The notes: a model not told the origin generated them from the sequence alone. A stretch of DNA of 64,000 bases from Sphingomonas pokkalii (GCF_003096275.1 NZ_QENQ01000001.1:1667855-1731854); one strand, 5' to 3'; counted from the stretch's first letter, positions 21,542 to 30,792 are shown. Translations and numbers: made by a program.

Positions 21542-21619
21542 GGGCGTTCCCTATCGGCTGGTGCTCACGCGCGGAAGGGGTGTCTTTCGCGTCCTTGTCG
21601 CGCATCCTACATCGCTGCA

Positions 21620-22558
21620 GTGATCCCTGTCGTCCACCACCCCGATTATGTCGCGCCTGCGCCCGCGGGCTCCGCCTATTTGTGGAACAAGAATGGCCTT
21701 GTCCGCGATCTGCTGTTGGCGGCGGGGAGCCGTATCACCTGGCACGAACCGGATCCGATGCCGCAATCCTGGCTGGAGGCGGTGCACGACCCCGACTATG
21801 TCGCGGAAGTGCGCGAGGTGCGGGTGCCGCAGCACAAGACGCGACGGATCGGTTTCCCTGTCACCGAAGCCGTCGCCCGCCGCGCCGAACGTGTACCCGG
21901 CGGAACCTTTCTCGCAGCGCGGCTTGCCCAGCGCCATGGCTATGCCGGCAACAGTGCCGGGGGCAGCCACCACGCGCTTGCCGAAACCGGTGCCGGATTC
22001 TGCATATTCAACGATCTGGCGGTCGCTGCCGTGCGCCTTGTCGAAGAAGGCCATGCGCGCCGCGTGTTGATCGTGGATTGCGATGTCCATCAGGGTGACG
22101 GCACCGCCGCCCTGACCGCCGGTCGGCCGGACATCGCCACCTATTCGATCCATGCGGAGAAGAACTTCCCGGTACGCAAGGCGCGTTCCACCGTCGACGT
22201 CGGGCTTCCCGACGGCACCGGCGATGCGGAGTATCTCGACATCCTGGCGGGCACGCTGCTGCCGCTGCTGGCGAGCTTCGACCCGGAGATCGTTCTATAT
22301 CAGGCGGGCGTGGACCCCTATGCCGGCGATCGGCTTGGCCGGCTTGCGTTGAGCGAGGCCGGGCTGGTGGCCCGCGATCATTGGATGGCAGAGACGCTTC
22401 GACGGCGCTCTGTCCCGTTCGCCAGCGCGTTGGGCGGCGGTTATGGCGCCGATGCACTGGAAGTGGCGGAGCGCCACGTCGCCTCGATCCTGACATTGGG
22501 CGCAGCCGCGCTCGGCGCTTGCAACCGGTCGGCGCAAGGCGCATCTGACCGCGCATGA
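21620..22558 (+). CDS. Histone-deacetylase-superfamily protein
   Basis: A 312-residue arginase-like deacetylase from the GTG at 21620 (VIPVVHHPDYVAP). The open frame extends further upstream, but that part is the complement of rppH. Catalytic landmarks are NSAGGSHHA with the paired histidines, the zinc-ligand block IVDCDVHQGDGTA, QAGVDPYAGD for the later aspartate, and GGGYG at the active-site tyrosine position. Such bacterial proteins deacetylate acetyl-lysine, acetylpolyamines or small amides. A spermidine-synthase-like gene lies three genes on, but a polyamine substrate is only a guess. Its stop overlaps the hemB ATG. Confidence 0.88.
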   Translation: MIPVVHHPDYVAPAPAGSAYLWNKNGLVRDLLLAAGSRITWHEPDPMPQSWLEAVHDPDYVAEVREVRVPQHKTRRIGFPVTEAVARRAERVPGGTFLAARLAQRHGYAGNSAGGSHHALAETGAGFCIFNDLAVAAVRLVEEGHARRVLIVDCDVHQGDGTAALTAGRPDIATYSIHAEKNFPVRKARSTVDVGLPDGTGDAEYLDILAGTLLPLLASFDPEIVLYQAGVDPYAGDRLGRLALSEAGLVARDHWMAETLRRRSVPFASALGGGYGADALEVAERHVASILTLGAAALGACNRSAQGASDRA

Positions 22559-23541
22559 GCCAATATCCCGCGCTTCGCCTGCGCCGCACCCGGGCTTCCG
22601 CCTGGAGCCGGCGTCTCCACGCCGAAACCGTGATCACGCCCGCCGATCTGATCTGGCCCTTGTTCGTCACCGAAGGCACGGACGAGGAGCCGATCGCGGC
22701 ACTTCCAGGCGTTTCGCGCTGGGGCCTGAACGGGATCGTCGCGCGCGCGCGCGAGGCTCGGGACCTTGGCATTCCTTGCCTTGCATTGTTCCCCAACACG
22801 CCGGCCGGACTTCGCACCGAAGATGGGCGGGAGGCGACCAACCCGGATAATCTGATGTGCCGGGCAATCCGGGCGATCAAGGATGCCGTGCCGGAGATCG
22901 GGGTGCTGACCGACGTTGCGCTCGATCCCTATACCAGTCACGGCCATGACGGGATCGTCGATGCCGCCGGTTATGTGCTGAACGACGAGACGTCGGCCGT
23001 GCTGACCGAACAGGCATTGGTGCAGGCGGCGGCGGGTGCGGATATCGTTGCGCCGAGCGATATGATGGATGGCCGGGTGGGCCAGATCCGCGAGGCGTTG
23101 GAGGAGGCCGGCCATCGCAACGTGCAGATCATGGCCTATGCCGCCAAATATGCGAGCGGCTTCTACGGCCCGTTCCGTGATGCGGTGGGGAGCCGTGGGC
23201 TGTTGAAGGGCGACAAAAAGACCTATCAGATGGATCCCGCCAATGCCGAGGAAGCGTTGCGCGAGGTTTCGCTGGACCTGTCGGAGGGCGCCGATAGCGT
23301 GATGGTCAAGCCTGGGCTGCCCTATCTCGATATCATTCTTCGCGTAAAAAATGCTTTCGAAGTTCCTGTATTTGCCTATCAAGTTTCGGGCGAATACGCG
23401 ATGATCGAGGCCGCTGCCGCGGTAGGCGCGGGGGATCGTGAGGTGCTGGTGCTGGAGACGCTGCTGGCGTTCAAACGGGCAGGCTGCTCCGGCGTCCTCA
23501 GCTATCATGCACCGTTGGCGGCGCGGCTGCTGGGGGCATGA
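22555..23541 (+). CDS. hemB: Delta-aminolevulinic acid dehydratase (porphobilinogen synthase), Mg-type
   Basis: A 328-residue haem-pathway enzyme that condenses two ALA molecules. The two Schiff-base lysines are in AYAAKYAS (Lys198) and VMVKPG (Lys252). At the zinc site, zinc-dependent enzymes have cysteines, but here the string reads DVALDPYTSHGHDG with aspartates, the magnesium-type pattern. The ATG overlaps the deacetylase stop, and its own stop overlaps the GNAT start. A brief stretch near 23341-23395 has unusually A/T-rich codons around FEVPVFAYQVSGEY. Confidence 0.95.
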   Translation: MSQYPALRLRRTRASAWSRRLHAETVITPADLIWPLFVTEGTDEEPIAALPGVSRWGLNGIVARAREARDLGIPCLALFPNTPAGLRTEDGREATNPDNLMCRAIRAIKDAVPEIGVLTDVALDPYTSHGHDGIVDAAGYVLNDETSAVLTEQALVQAAAGADIVAPSDMMDGRVGQIREALEEAGHRNVQIMAYAAKYASGFYGPFRDAVGSRGLLKGDKKTYQMDPANAEEALREVSLDLSEGADSVMVKPGLPYLDIILRVKNAFEVPVFAYQVSGEYAMIEAAAAVGAGDREVLVLETLLAFKRAGCSGVLSYHAPLAARLLGA

Positions 23542-24062
23542 TCGAAACGGCACGGCTGCGGCTGCGGGTGCCGGAAGCGGGGGATTTCGACGCCCTTCAC
23601 GCGCTGTGGAGCGATCCTGTGGTGATGCGCGATCTCGGCCCGGTGAAGACGCCTGCCCATAGCGAGGCGACGCTCGCGCGGCACCAGCGCTATCGCGACA
23701 GCGATGGTCTCGGGTTTTGGGTGGTCGAGCTGCGAGACGAACCGGTGGTCATCGGGTTTTGCGGGCTGAAACCCGGGGCACCCGGTACGCCGATCGAGGG
23801 AGAGCTCGAAATCGGGTGGATGTTCGCATCTGCCCATTGGGGGCAGGGTTATGCGCAGGAGGCTGCCCGAGCCAGCCTCGATTGGGGATGGGCGAACCGG
23901 GATGCCGCGCATATTGTGGCGATCACCGCCGCAACGAACCAGTCCAGTCGCAAATTGATGGGGCGGCTCGGCATGACGTGGTTCACCGATTTCGACCATC
24001 CGGGTTTTCCATTCGACAGCCGATGGCGCGAAAGCACCGCCTACCGCATCGTTCGCCCGTGA
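23538..24062 (+). CDS. GNAT-family N-acetyltransferase (RimJ/RimL type)
   Basis: A 174-residue acetyl-CoA-dependent acetyltransferase. It starts IETARLRLRVPEAGDFDALHAL, a common RimJ/RimL opening, and has EIGWMFASAHWGQGYAQEAA, in which the GQGYA segment is the acetyl-CoA pyrophosphate loop. NQSSRKLMGRLGM closes the fold. The ATG overlaps the hemB stop (ATGA), and the stop overlaps a GTG that could start the next gene. Substrate unknown; members act on protein N-termini, ribosomal proteins or small amines. Confidence 0.9.
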   Translation: MIETARLRLRVPEAGDFDALHALWSDPVVMRDLGPVKTPAHSEATLARHQRYRDSDGLGFWVVELRDEPVVIGFCGLKPGAPGTPIEGELEIGWMFASAHWGQGYAQEAARASLDWGWANRDAAHIVAITAATNQSSRKLMGRLGMTWFTDFDHPGFPFDSRWRESTAYRIVRP

Positions 24063-24085
24063 GGGAAGGCGAGCGCGAACCGCGC

Positions 24086-26293
24086 ATGGCGGTCGTCGCG
24101 CGACTTACGCCGGCGCTGTTCGTCACCGCGATTCTTCTTGGCTCGTTCCTGCTGTTTCTGGTCCAGCCGCTGATCGCGCGGATGGCATTACCGCGGCTGG
24201 GCGGGGCGCCTGCCGTGTGGAACTCGGCAATGCTCGTCTACCAGGGCTTGCTGCTGGCCGGCTACGCCTATGCGCACCTGCTTCGGCGTCTTTCCGCGCG
24301 TTGGCAGGCAGCCGTCCATTTGGCACTGCTGGCCATTGCCGCCGGCTGGCTGCCGATCGGCCTGGCGCGGTTTTCCCTGCCTGCCGGTGCCGAGCCGGCG
24401 CTATGGGTTCCCTGGCTGCTGGTCGCCTCCATCGGGCCGTTGTTCCTGGCGGTCTCCGCCCAGGCGCCGCTGCTCCAGCGCTGGTTCAGCCTTTCGACGC
24501 ACGGGCGCGATCCATATGCGCTATACGCCGCATCGAATATCGGCAGCTTTGCCGGCCTCATCGCCTATCCGCTGCTTGTCGAACCCCTGCTGACGCTGGG
24601 CGATCAACGGCTGCTGTGGAGCGCCGGATATTGTCTGCTGCTCCTGCTCGTCGCGGTTTGCGGGACGCGGTTGCCGCGCACGGGCGCGGCGGTGGCGCTT
24701 GAACATATCAGCCCCGCACCTTCGGGGACGGTCTGCATTCGCTGGATGCTGCTCGCGCTGGTGCCGTCGGGCCTCATGCTCGCTACGACGACGTTTCTCA
24801 CGACCGATATCGTCGCGGGGCCCTTGGTGTGGGTATTGCCCTTAGGCATTTATTTGCTGAGCTTCACGGTGGCGTTTCGCGAATCCGCGCTGATCGCGGA
24901 ATTATCCGCGAAACTGATGCCGGTGCTGCTGCTGATGTTCGGCGCCACGATGATCGCGGGCAATCACCAACTCGCCTATGTCAACGCGCTGATCGGCCTG
25001 TTCCTGCTGTTCGCGGTGTGCGTCGCGTGCCATGCCCGGCTCTATGCCCTGCGGCCTGCACCGGACCGGTTGACCGGCTTCTACCTGGTCTTGGCGTTGG
25101 GCGGGATGCTGGGGGGCGTTTTCGCCGGGTTACTCGCGCCGCTGCTCTTCGACTGGACCTATGAGTATCCGCTGCTGATCCTCGCGGCCGGCGCGCTGGT
25201 GCCGCAGTTGCCGCTATTCGCTCCCTTCGGCGCGATCTGGCGCAGCCGCGGCCGCCGGGTGCTGCTGCTCGCCTTCTGCATGGCGGTGGCAGTGCTGGTC
25301 CGCGCGGGCAGCGATCCGGACTGGTTGGGAGCGATGCACACCCAATTTGCCTTTGTGCTGGTCGCTCTACTGGGCCTGCTCGCAATCGGCTGGCGGCCAC
25401 CGTATCTGATCGCGCTCGCGGCGGGCCTGTACCTGTTCGGCGGGCAGGATGCGATCAAGACATCGCTGCAAGGCGACCGCACCCGCAGCTATTTCGGCAT
25501 CTATACGGTTAGCGACGGTCCTGACGCGCGGCGGCTTGCCCATGGTACGACCCTGCACGGCATCCAGCTGAAGGGGGCGCGGGCGCTGCGTCCAACCACC
25601 TATTATCAGGCGGGTTCCGGGGTGGGGGCCGCATTGCAGGCGAGCCCGATGCTGTTCGGCGCAGCAGCGCGGATCGGCGTGGTCGGCCTGGGAACCGGCA
25701 CGCTTGCCTGCTACGCGCGTCCCGGTCAGCACTGGCGCTTCTTCGAAATCGATCCGACGGTCGTCCGCATCGCCCGCGACAGCGGCGCATTCACCTTCCT
25801 GCGGCACTGTACGCCCAACGTCCCGATTACGCTGGGGGATGCGCGCCTGCGGCTGGCGGAAAGCGCGCCGGCGAGCTTCGATCTGCTGGTCCTGGACGCT
25901 TTTTCCTCGGACGCGGTGCCGATCCACCTGCTGACGCGTGAGGCCTTTGCCGGCTATGGCCGCGTCGTTGCGCCGAAGGGACTGCTGCTCGTCCACATTT
26001 CCAATCGCTTCCTGGCACTCGGACCCGTCGTTGCCGGCGCGGCTGCCGCAAGCGGATGGCAGGGCATTCGGATGGTCCACGCACCCAGCCGGAAGGAACG
26101 GGAAGAGGAGGGCGCTACCTCCGACTGGATCGCGCTGAGCCGCAGTCCCGAGACCCTCGCCGCGCTGGATGCGCGGAACCCGCATTGGCGCCGCCTGACG
26201 ATGCCTGCGGATCGTGCTGGCTGGAGCGACGACTATGCCTCGGTGGTACGCGCGTTGCGGCTGTTCCACCCTGCGGAGGCGTGGGCCGACTAG
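24086..26293 (+). CDS. Membrane-fused spermidine-synthase-like protein
   Basis: A protein of about 735 residues. Its first about 470 residues form many membrane helices, starting LTPALFVTAILLGSFLLFLVQPL, which is the usual opening of fused MFS/spermidine-synthase proteins. The C-terminal soluble domain has a SAM-binding fold: GVVGLGTGTLACYA, then an acidic residue in RFFEIDP, then LDAFSSDAVPIHLLT, typical of SpeE-like enzymes. A GTG at 24059 that overlaps the GNAT stop (GTGA) would add nine residues, and neither start has a good ribosome site. Real polyamine synthesis is unproven for this fusion class. It ends overlapping the convergent lipoprotein gene. Confidence 0.85.
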   Translation: MAVVARLTPALFVTAILLGSFLLFLVQPLIARMALPRLGGAPAVWNSAMLVYQGLLLAGYAYAHLLRRLSARWQAAVHLALLAIAAGWLPIGLARFSLPAGAEPALWVPWLLVASIGPLFLAVSAQAPLLQRWFSLSTHGRDPYALYAASNIGSFAGLIAYPLLVEPLLTLGDQRLLWSAGYCLLLLLVAVCGTRLPRTGAAVALEHISPAPSGTVCIRWMLLALVPSGLMLATTTFLTTDIVAGPLVWVLPLGIYLLSFTVAFRESALIAELSAKLMPVLLLMFGATMIAGNHQLAYVNALIGLFLLFAVCVACHARLYALRPAPDRLTGFYLVLALGGMLGGVFAGLLAPLLFDWTYEYPLLILAAGALVPQLPLFAPFGAIWRSRGRRVLLLAFCMAVAVLVRAGSDPDWLGAMHTQFAFVLVALLGLLAIGWRPPYLIALAAGLYLFGGQDAIKTSLQGDRTRSYFGIYTVSDGPDARRLAHGTTLHGIQLKGARALRPTTYYQAGSGVGAALQASPMLFGAAARIGVVGLGTGTLACYARPGQHWRFFEIDPTVVRIARDSGAFTFLRHCTPNVPITLGDARLRLAESAPASFDLLVLDAFSSDAVPIHLLTREAFAGYGRVVAPKGLLLVHISNRFLALGPVVAGAAAASGWQGIRMVHAPSRKEREEEGATSDWIALSRSPETLAALDARNPHWRRLTMPADRAGWSDDYASVVRALRLFHPAEAWAD

Positions 26294-26787
26294 CCGGCTT
26301 TCAGCGCCGCTTCGAGCGTGCGGGCCCGATCTTCCTGTGCGGCGACGCGTGCGCCTGCGCGGGTTATCGCGGTGTCGAGTGCGGAATAGGGGGCCAGCCC
26401 GGCCGCCCCGCGATCGATGGCAAGCTTGTCCAGATCCGCCAGCGCGACGCTGGCCCGCGCATGGAGGCCATCGAGGGCGCTGAGCGCCGACTGCGCATCG
26501 AGCCAGGCGGAAGTGCCCGGCGCCGCACCCCGCGCGCGGGCGATCTTCGCGTCCGCATCCCGGGCCGCTGCGGTGAAATCGCGATCTGCCGCGTCGATCG
26601 CTTCGACCAACGCAGCGATGCGCGAATCGAGTTCGGCATCCGTGCCCGGCGGGGGCACCGGCCGCTTCGGCTCGCTGAAATCGGCATTCTCCGTCGCGCG
26701 CGGCAGCAGCGAAGGATAGCGGGTGCTGGTGTGCGCACAGCCGGCCAGCAGCGCTGCGGATACCGCAAGGGGGAGAAGCGATCGCAT
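26290..26787 (-). CDS. Hypothetical lipoprotein
   Basis: A 165-residue protein starting at 26787 (RSLLPLAVSAALLAGC), with a clear lipobox LLAGC and GGAGGA just upstream. The mature part is Ala- and Asp-rich and mostly helical (for example AADRDFTAAARDADAKIARA), suggesting a coiled or helical periplasmic protein. I do not recognise a family. Its stop overlaps the end of the convergent membrane protein gene, and the tRNA-Arg gene lies behind its start on the other strand. Confidence 0.7.
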   Translation of the reverse strand: MRSLLPLAVSAALLAGCAHTSTRYPSLLPRATENADFSEPKRPVPPPGTDAELDSRIAALVEAIDAADRDFTAAARDADAKIARARGAAPGTSAWLDAQSALSALDGLHARASVALADLDKLAIDRGAAGLAPYSALDTAITRAGARVAAQEDRARTLEAALKAG

Positions 26788-26870
26788 TCCTCCGCCATAT
26801 GCCCGTGGAAAACTTGGCGCAACGGGGTTGCACTCTGCGTCGAGCGCCGATAAAGGCTCGCCTCCACCAG

Positions 26871-26947
26871 GCGCCCGTAGCTCAGCTGGATAGAGCATCA
26901 GACTACGAATCTGAGGGTCGGACGTTCGAATCGTTCCGGGCGCGCCA
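26871..26947 (+). tRNA. tRNA-Arg (anticodon ACG)
   Basis: A 77-base cloverleaf. The acceptor stem is GCGCCCG paired with CGGGCGC, followed by discriminator G and an encoded CCA. The D arm is GCTCAGCTGGATAGAGC. The anticodon stem TCAGA/TCTGA holds loop CTACGAA with ACG in the middle, and the T arm has GTTCGAATC. A34 is expected to be edited to inosine by TadA, so it reads CGU, CGC and CGA. Confidence 0.96.
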
Positions 26948-26950
26948 TTA

Positions 26951-26986
26951 CCCCCGCCAGAGCCTCGCTCGGCGGGGGTTTGTGTT
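26951..26986 (+). terminator. Rho-independent terminator after tRNA-Arg
   Basis: CCCCCGCC (26951-26958) pairs with GGCGGGGG (26971-26978), followed by TTTGTGTTT. It begins four bases after the tRNA CCA end. Confidence 0.85.
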
Positions 26987-27006
26987 TCTGGTCCCGTGGG
27001 CGGCGT

Positions 27007-27219
27007 TCAATCCGCCGGATCGAGGCGGTCGAGGATGCAGCCGCCCGCCATCAGCACCGTGACCGCGCAGGCCGCGAAGAGGATCTTGCCCAGAATGCCC
27101 GGATATTGGGCAAGATACTGGGCGCCCCGTTCGGCCGCGCCGTTCGCCAGGCCGAAGATCACGAGGAATGCTTCGAACTTCGATTTGATGACGAACAGCC
27201 GTCCAATGCGGTGGACCAT
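27007..27219 (-). CDS. Small hypothetical membrane protein
   Basis: About 70 residues from the ATG at 27219 (VHRIGRLFVIKSKFEAFLV); a TTG at 27252 would add eleven. It has a hydrophobic first half (AFLVIFGLANGAAERG) and a second membrane segment, GKILFAACAVTVLMAGGCILD, near the end. The middle 'ERGAQYLAQYPG' is followed by a helix, a pattern I associate with short sphingomonad-specific membrane proteins of unknown function. It lies just downstream of astB on the same strand, about 50 bp away, and may be read through from it. Confidence 0.6.
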   Translation of the reverse strand: MVHRIGRLFVIKSKFEAFLVIFGLANGAAERGAQYLAQYPGILGKILFAACAVTVLMAGGCILDRLDPAD

Positions 27220-27270
27220 GGCCGCTGCGGTACCAAATATGCCGGCCCGCAAACAATCTGATAGGCTGGC

Positions 27271-28524
27271 TCACCTGTCTCGTAATTCGACAATCCCCAG
27301 CACATCGAGCAGTGCCCGGCGCGCCGATTCGATCCGGTCGAGCAGGGCGGGCTCCGCGAGCTGCGTCGGATCGATTGCTTCGGGCCAGTGGGTTTCGATC
27401 ACCGCGGCGATCCGATCGAGGCGCGCGGCATCGACCAGGAACCGCGGATCGACGGTCGCAGGATCCGCGACGACGCGCAGTCGCAGGCACGCCGGCCCGC
27501 CGCCATTCGCCATGGATTCGCGCACATCCACCACTTCCACCTGCCGGATCGGGCCGTTGCCGGCGAGATGCGCCTGCAGCCAGTTCCAGACGCTGGGCGT
27601 ATCACGCGCCTCGCTCGGCACGATCAATGCGGTGGCACCGCTCGGCAGGGCGACGAGCTGAGCGTTGAACAGATAGGAGGAAATGGCATCGGCGAGGCTG
27701 ACCTCGGCATCGGGCACTTCGACGATTTCGACCTCCGGCAGCGCGCGATGCAGTTGCTCGTAAAAGTGATGCTTGTCGGCGAAGGCCTTTTCATGCGCGA
27801 ACAGCACGCGACCATTGGCGACGGCAACGACATCGTTGTGAAACGCGCCAGCGGCGATCGCTTCTTCGGATTGCTGGACGAACAGCGTGCGATCGGGATC
27901 GAGCAGATGACGCCGGGCGATGGCGGCGCTGGCATCGGGGTGTTGGCGCGCGGGGAAGGGGCCGCCGGCGATCCCATAGACGAAAACCTCCACGCCCTGC
28001 GCATCGTGCGCCGGCGCCAGCCGCATATGGTTCGCCGCGCCCTCGTCTCCGAACGGCGCCGGCACCGGCGGATGGACCACAAAGGCGGGGTCGGCGAAGG
28101 CGAGGCGGAGCTGGGCGAGCGTTTCGGGCCATTCATGGCTGCGATGCGGCAGCGTGGCGAGATTGGCGACCGTCAGGTGGCAGCGCCTGTCCGCCGTATC
28201 CGGCGCAGGCGAAACGGTGGCGGCATTGGCTGCCCACATCGGCGAGGCGGAAAGCGCCTGTGCCTGGCTGTGCGGCGGGGCGTGCGCATAGCTGAGCCCG
28301 AGCTGGGCGAGCCAGGCATGATCCGGGCGCGCGTGCGGCAGAAGGATGCCCTGCGGCAGGCCGAGGGCGAGGTTCGCCCGCATCTTCGCAATGCCCTGCA
28401 ACGCCGCGGCGCGGGGATGCGACCGCTGCCCGCGATTGCGCGTCGCCGCGAGATTGCCGGGGCTGAGCCCGGCATAGTTGTGGCTGGGGCCGACAATCCC
28501 GTCGAAATTGATTTCTGTACGCAT
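27271..28524 (-). CDS. astB: N-succinylarginine dihydrolase
   Basis: A 417-residue guanidine-modifying enzyme of the arginine succinyltransferase pathway that releases ammonia and CO2 from N2-succinylarginine. Family strings are EINFDGIVGPSHNYAGLSPGN at the start, QGILLPHARPD, HNDVVAVANG around the catalytic His, and SMANGGGPACLRLRV near the catalytic Cys. The length is usual. The start overlaps the astA stop as TGATG, so the two are coupled. Confidence 0.95.
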   Translation of the reverse strand: MRTEINFDGIVGPSHNYAGLSPGNLAATRNRGQRSHPRAAALQGIAKMRANLALGLPQGILLPHARPDHAWLAQLGLSYAHAPPHSQAQALSASPMWAANAATVSPAPDTADRRCHLTVANLATLPHRSHEWPETLAQLRLAFADPAFVVHPPVPAPFGDEGAANHMRLAPAHDAQGVEVFVYGIAGGPFPARQHPDASAAIARRHLLDPDRTLFVQQSEEAIAAGAFHNDVVAVANGRVLFAHEKAFADKHHFYEQLHRALPEVEIVEVPDAEVSLADAISSYLFNAQLVALPSGATALIVPSEARDTPSVWNWLQAHLAGNGPIRQVEVVDVRESMANGGGPACLRLRVVADPATVDPRFLVDAARLDRIAAVIETHWPEAIDPTQLAEPALLDRIESARRALLDVLGIVELRDR

Positions 28525-29534
28525 CAGCGTTCGATCCAGACAATTGCGTCGCCGGGGGCGACCCCAAGCGCTTCGGCGGCGGCGGGATCGATCGTTACGC
28601 CGTCCTGCACCTCGCGGACCTGCGCCAGCGCGGCGTGGAATCCGGCGAGGCGGCCGGTTGCGGCCAGCGCCGGCTCGCCCGCGGGATCGATCGCGACGAT
28701 CGTGGCCCGGCGCGCGTCCCGAATGGTCTTCACCTGATCGGTGCGGGCCGTCATGGTGGGGCCACCATCGAAGATGTCGATGTAATTCTCAAATGCAAAC
28801 CCTTCGTTTTCCAGCATTCGCATGGCTGCGCGGCCGGAGGGATGCGGCAGGCCGATCACCGAACGGGCGCTTTCCGACAGCATCGCGGTATAGACTGGAT
28901 GCTTGGGCATGAGATCGGCGATGAACTGGTTGCCATGGGTGGCGTTGAATTCGTCCGCCTGCTGGAAGTTCATTCCGAAGAAGCGCCCGGCCACACCGTC
29001 CCAGAAGGGGGATCCGCCGGCTTCGTCGATCACGCCGCGCAACTCGGCCAGAATGCGATCGGCAAAGCGCGCCCGGTGCTGGGCGATGAATAGATATCGG
29101 CTGCGGGCAAGCAGCAGGCCAAGCCCGCCGGCGCGCTCGCCGGGATGCAGGAATAGCCCGCCGACTTCGGTGCAGCCTTCCAGATCGTTCACCAGGCTGA
29201 GGATTTCGGCGCGAAAGGTGCGCTTCAGTTCCTGGCTGTGCTTGGTGACCGTGCCGATCCGATAGCTGTAGAACGGCCATTGCTGCCCGACGCGGGTGAA
29301 GATCTGGCAGGTGCCGCGGACATCGCCGGTTTCGATATTCTCGAGGATCAATACGAACAGGTCGTCCGCTTGGGCGTGGTCATCGCGAGCCAGGGCCGCG
29401 TGGCTGCGCTCTAGCTTGGCGCGAAGGGCGGGCTTGTCCGGCGGAAGATTAGTGAAACCTCCGCCAGTTAGCTTTGCCATCTCATATAGATGCTGAAGAT
29501 CTTCATCGCGCGCGACGCGAATGCGGAAGGTCAT
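28524..29534 (-). CDS. astA: Arginine N-succinyltransferase
   Basis: A 336-residue acyltransferase that puts succinyl from succinyl-CoA onto arginine, the first step of the AST pathway. It starts FRIRVARDEDLQHLYEMAKLTG, then has GVGGLFL-like spacing (EVGGLFLHPGERAGGLGLLLARSRY), the ELRGVIDEAGGSPFWDGVAGRFF block and HPVYTAMLSE. The ATG at 29534 shares bases with the stop of the upstream M20 hydrolase (ATGA). The order M20-astA-astB is a tight operon. No astC, astD or astE lies in the window. Confidence 0.95.
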   Translation of the reverse strand: MTFRIRVARDEDLQHLYEMAKLTGGGFTNLPPDKPALRAKLERSHAALARDDHAQADDLFVLILENIETGDVRGTCQIFTRVGQQWPFYSYRIGTVTKHSQELKRTFRAEILSLVNDLEGCTEVGGLFLHPGERAGGLGLLLARSRYLFIAQHRARFADRILAELRGVIDEAGGSPFWDGVAGRFFGMNFQQADEFNATHGNQFIADLMPKHPVYTAMLSESARSVIGLPHPSGRAAMRMLENEGFAFENYIDIFDGGPTMTARTDQVKTIRDARRATIVAIDPAGEPALAATGRLAGFHAALAQVREVQDGVTIDPAAAEALGVAPGDAIVWIER

Positions 29535-30739
29535 GGATGGCCCCGTTGGATAAGACGCAGGATGGTGAGGGCGGAGAGCGCGGCGCGTTCGGGCAGGCTT
29601 TCGGGGATCAGGAATTCGTCGGCGGAATGGATCGCGCCGCCGCGTACGCCCATCGTGTCGACCACGGGCACGCCGCACGCCGCGATATTGTTGCCATCGC
29701 AAACGCCGCCCGTGGCTTTCCAGGCGATTGGAATGCCGAGATCGGCGCCGGCCTGCCGGACCAGGCCGAACAGGCGGTCGGCCCCCGCATCGATCGGCTT
29801 GGGTGGCCGATTGAAGCTGCCATGCAATGTGATCCGAACCTCGTACCGCGAGGAAATATCGGTGATTGCGGCTTCGATTGCCGCTTGGGCCCGGGCGATC
29901 GCGGCTGCATCGCTTGGGCGAAAGTTGACGCGCAGGACGGCCAGATCGGGGACGACATTATTGGGGCCGCCGCCATCGATCCGCGCGGGGTTGACGCTGA
30001 GGCCGGGCGCGCGGGCGTCGGCCAGGCGCACGGCCAGGGCTGCCGCCGCAACCAGGGCGTTGCGACCGTCTTCGGGGTTGCGGCCAGCATGGGCGCTGCG
30101 GCCGCACACCACCAGCGAGAAATTGCCGGTCCCGCCGCGCGCGCCGGCCAGCGTGCCGTCAGGCAAGGCGGGTTCATAGGTGAGCGCCGCCATCTTGCCC
30201 CGAGCAGCCTCGGCGATCAGGCGCCGGGACGAGAGCGAGCCGGTCTCCTCGTCCGAATTGATCAGCACGACATAGCCGAACCGGGCAGCGAGCGGGCTTT
30301 GCTCGACAGCTTCCAGCGCGGCGAGCAGCAGCGCCAACCCGCCCTTCATATCAGCGGCACCGGGTGCATTGAGCGTGCCGTCCGTCCGCCATTGGCCATG
30401 CTGGAACACGTGATCGGCACCGAACACCGTATCCATATGGCCGGTGAACAGCATCTGGATTGGCGCTTCCGGCCGTACGACGAGATGGAGATGCTCACCA
30501 TGGGCCAGCGGCTGCACACCCCCATCGGGAGTTACGGTTTCAACCGGCTCGGGCGGCACCAGCGCCAACGCGCCCGGCAGTGCGGAGAAGGCCTCGGCCA
30601 GCGCTTCCGCCATGCGCTGCAGGCCGGCAAGATTGCGGGTGCCGCTGTTGATCGCGGCCCAGGCCTCGGTTCTGGCAAGCATCGGCGCTGCCTGCGCCCT
30701 CTCGATGGCTGCCCGTTCGATCGCGGAAAGCTCGTTCAT
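29531..30739 (-). CDS. M20-family metallohydrolase of the arginine catabolic operon
   Basis: A 402-residue zinc amidohydrolase of the M20 (carboxypeptidase G2/ArgE) family. Metal ligands are visible in TGHMDTVFG, in GAADMKGG (bridging Asp) and in SDEETGS (catalytic Glu pair), with a later GGVCDGNN block and HSADEF near the end. The dimerisation insert sits between about residues 200 and 310. It is the first gene of the AST operon and is coupled to astA. It may release an amino acid from an acylated or peptide-bound precursor, or stand in for AstE (succinylglutamate desuccinylase). Neither is proven. Confidence 0.88.
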   Translation of the reverse strand: MNELSAIERAAIERAQAAPMLARTEAWAAINSGTRNLAGLQRMAEALAEAFSALPGALALVPPEPVETVTPDGGVQPLAHGEHLHLVVRPEAPIQMLFTGHMDTVFGADHVFQHGQWRTDGTLNAPGAADMKGGLALLLAALEAVEQSPLAARFGYVVLINSDEETGSLSSRRLIAEAARGKMAALTYEPALPDGTLAGARGGTGNFSLVVCGRSAHAGRNPEDGRNALVAAAALAVRLADARAPGLSVNPARIDGGGPNNVVPDLAVLRVNFRPSDAAAIARAQAAIEAAITDISSRYEVRITLHGSFNRPPKPIDAGADRLFGLVRQAGADLGIPIAWKATGGVCDGNNIAACGVPVVDTMGVRGGAIHSADEFLIPESLPERAALSALTILRLIQRGHP

Positions 30740-30792
30740 GCGGGCGGTGGTAGCCCGGAAGCGGGAACCTGAACACCCCCGACCATAAACTC

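Noticed and set aside
26871..26990. tRNA-Arg as an integration site for a mobile element
   Set aside because: No integrase, no repeated tRNA end and no composition change are seen nearby; a terminator follows at once.
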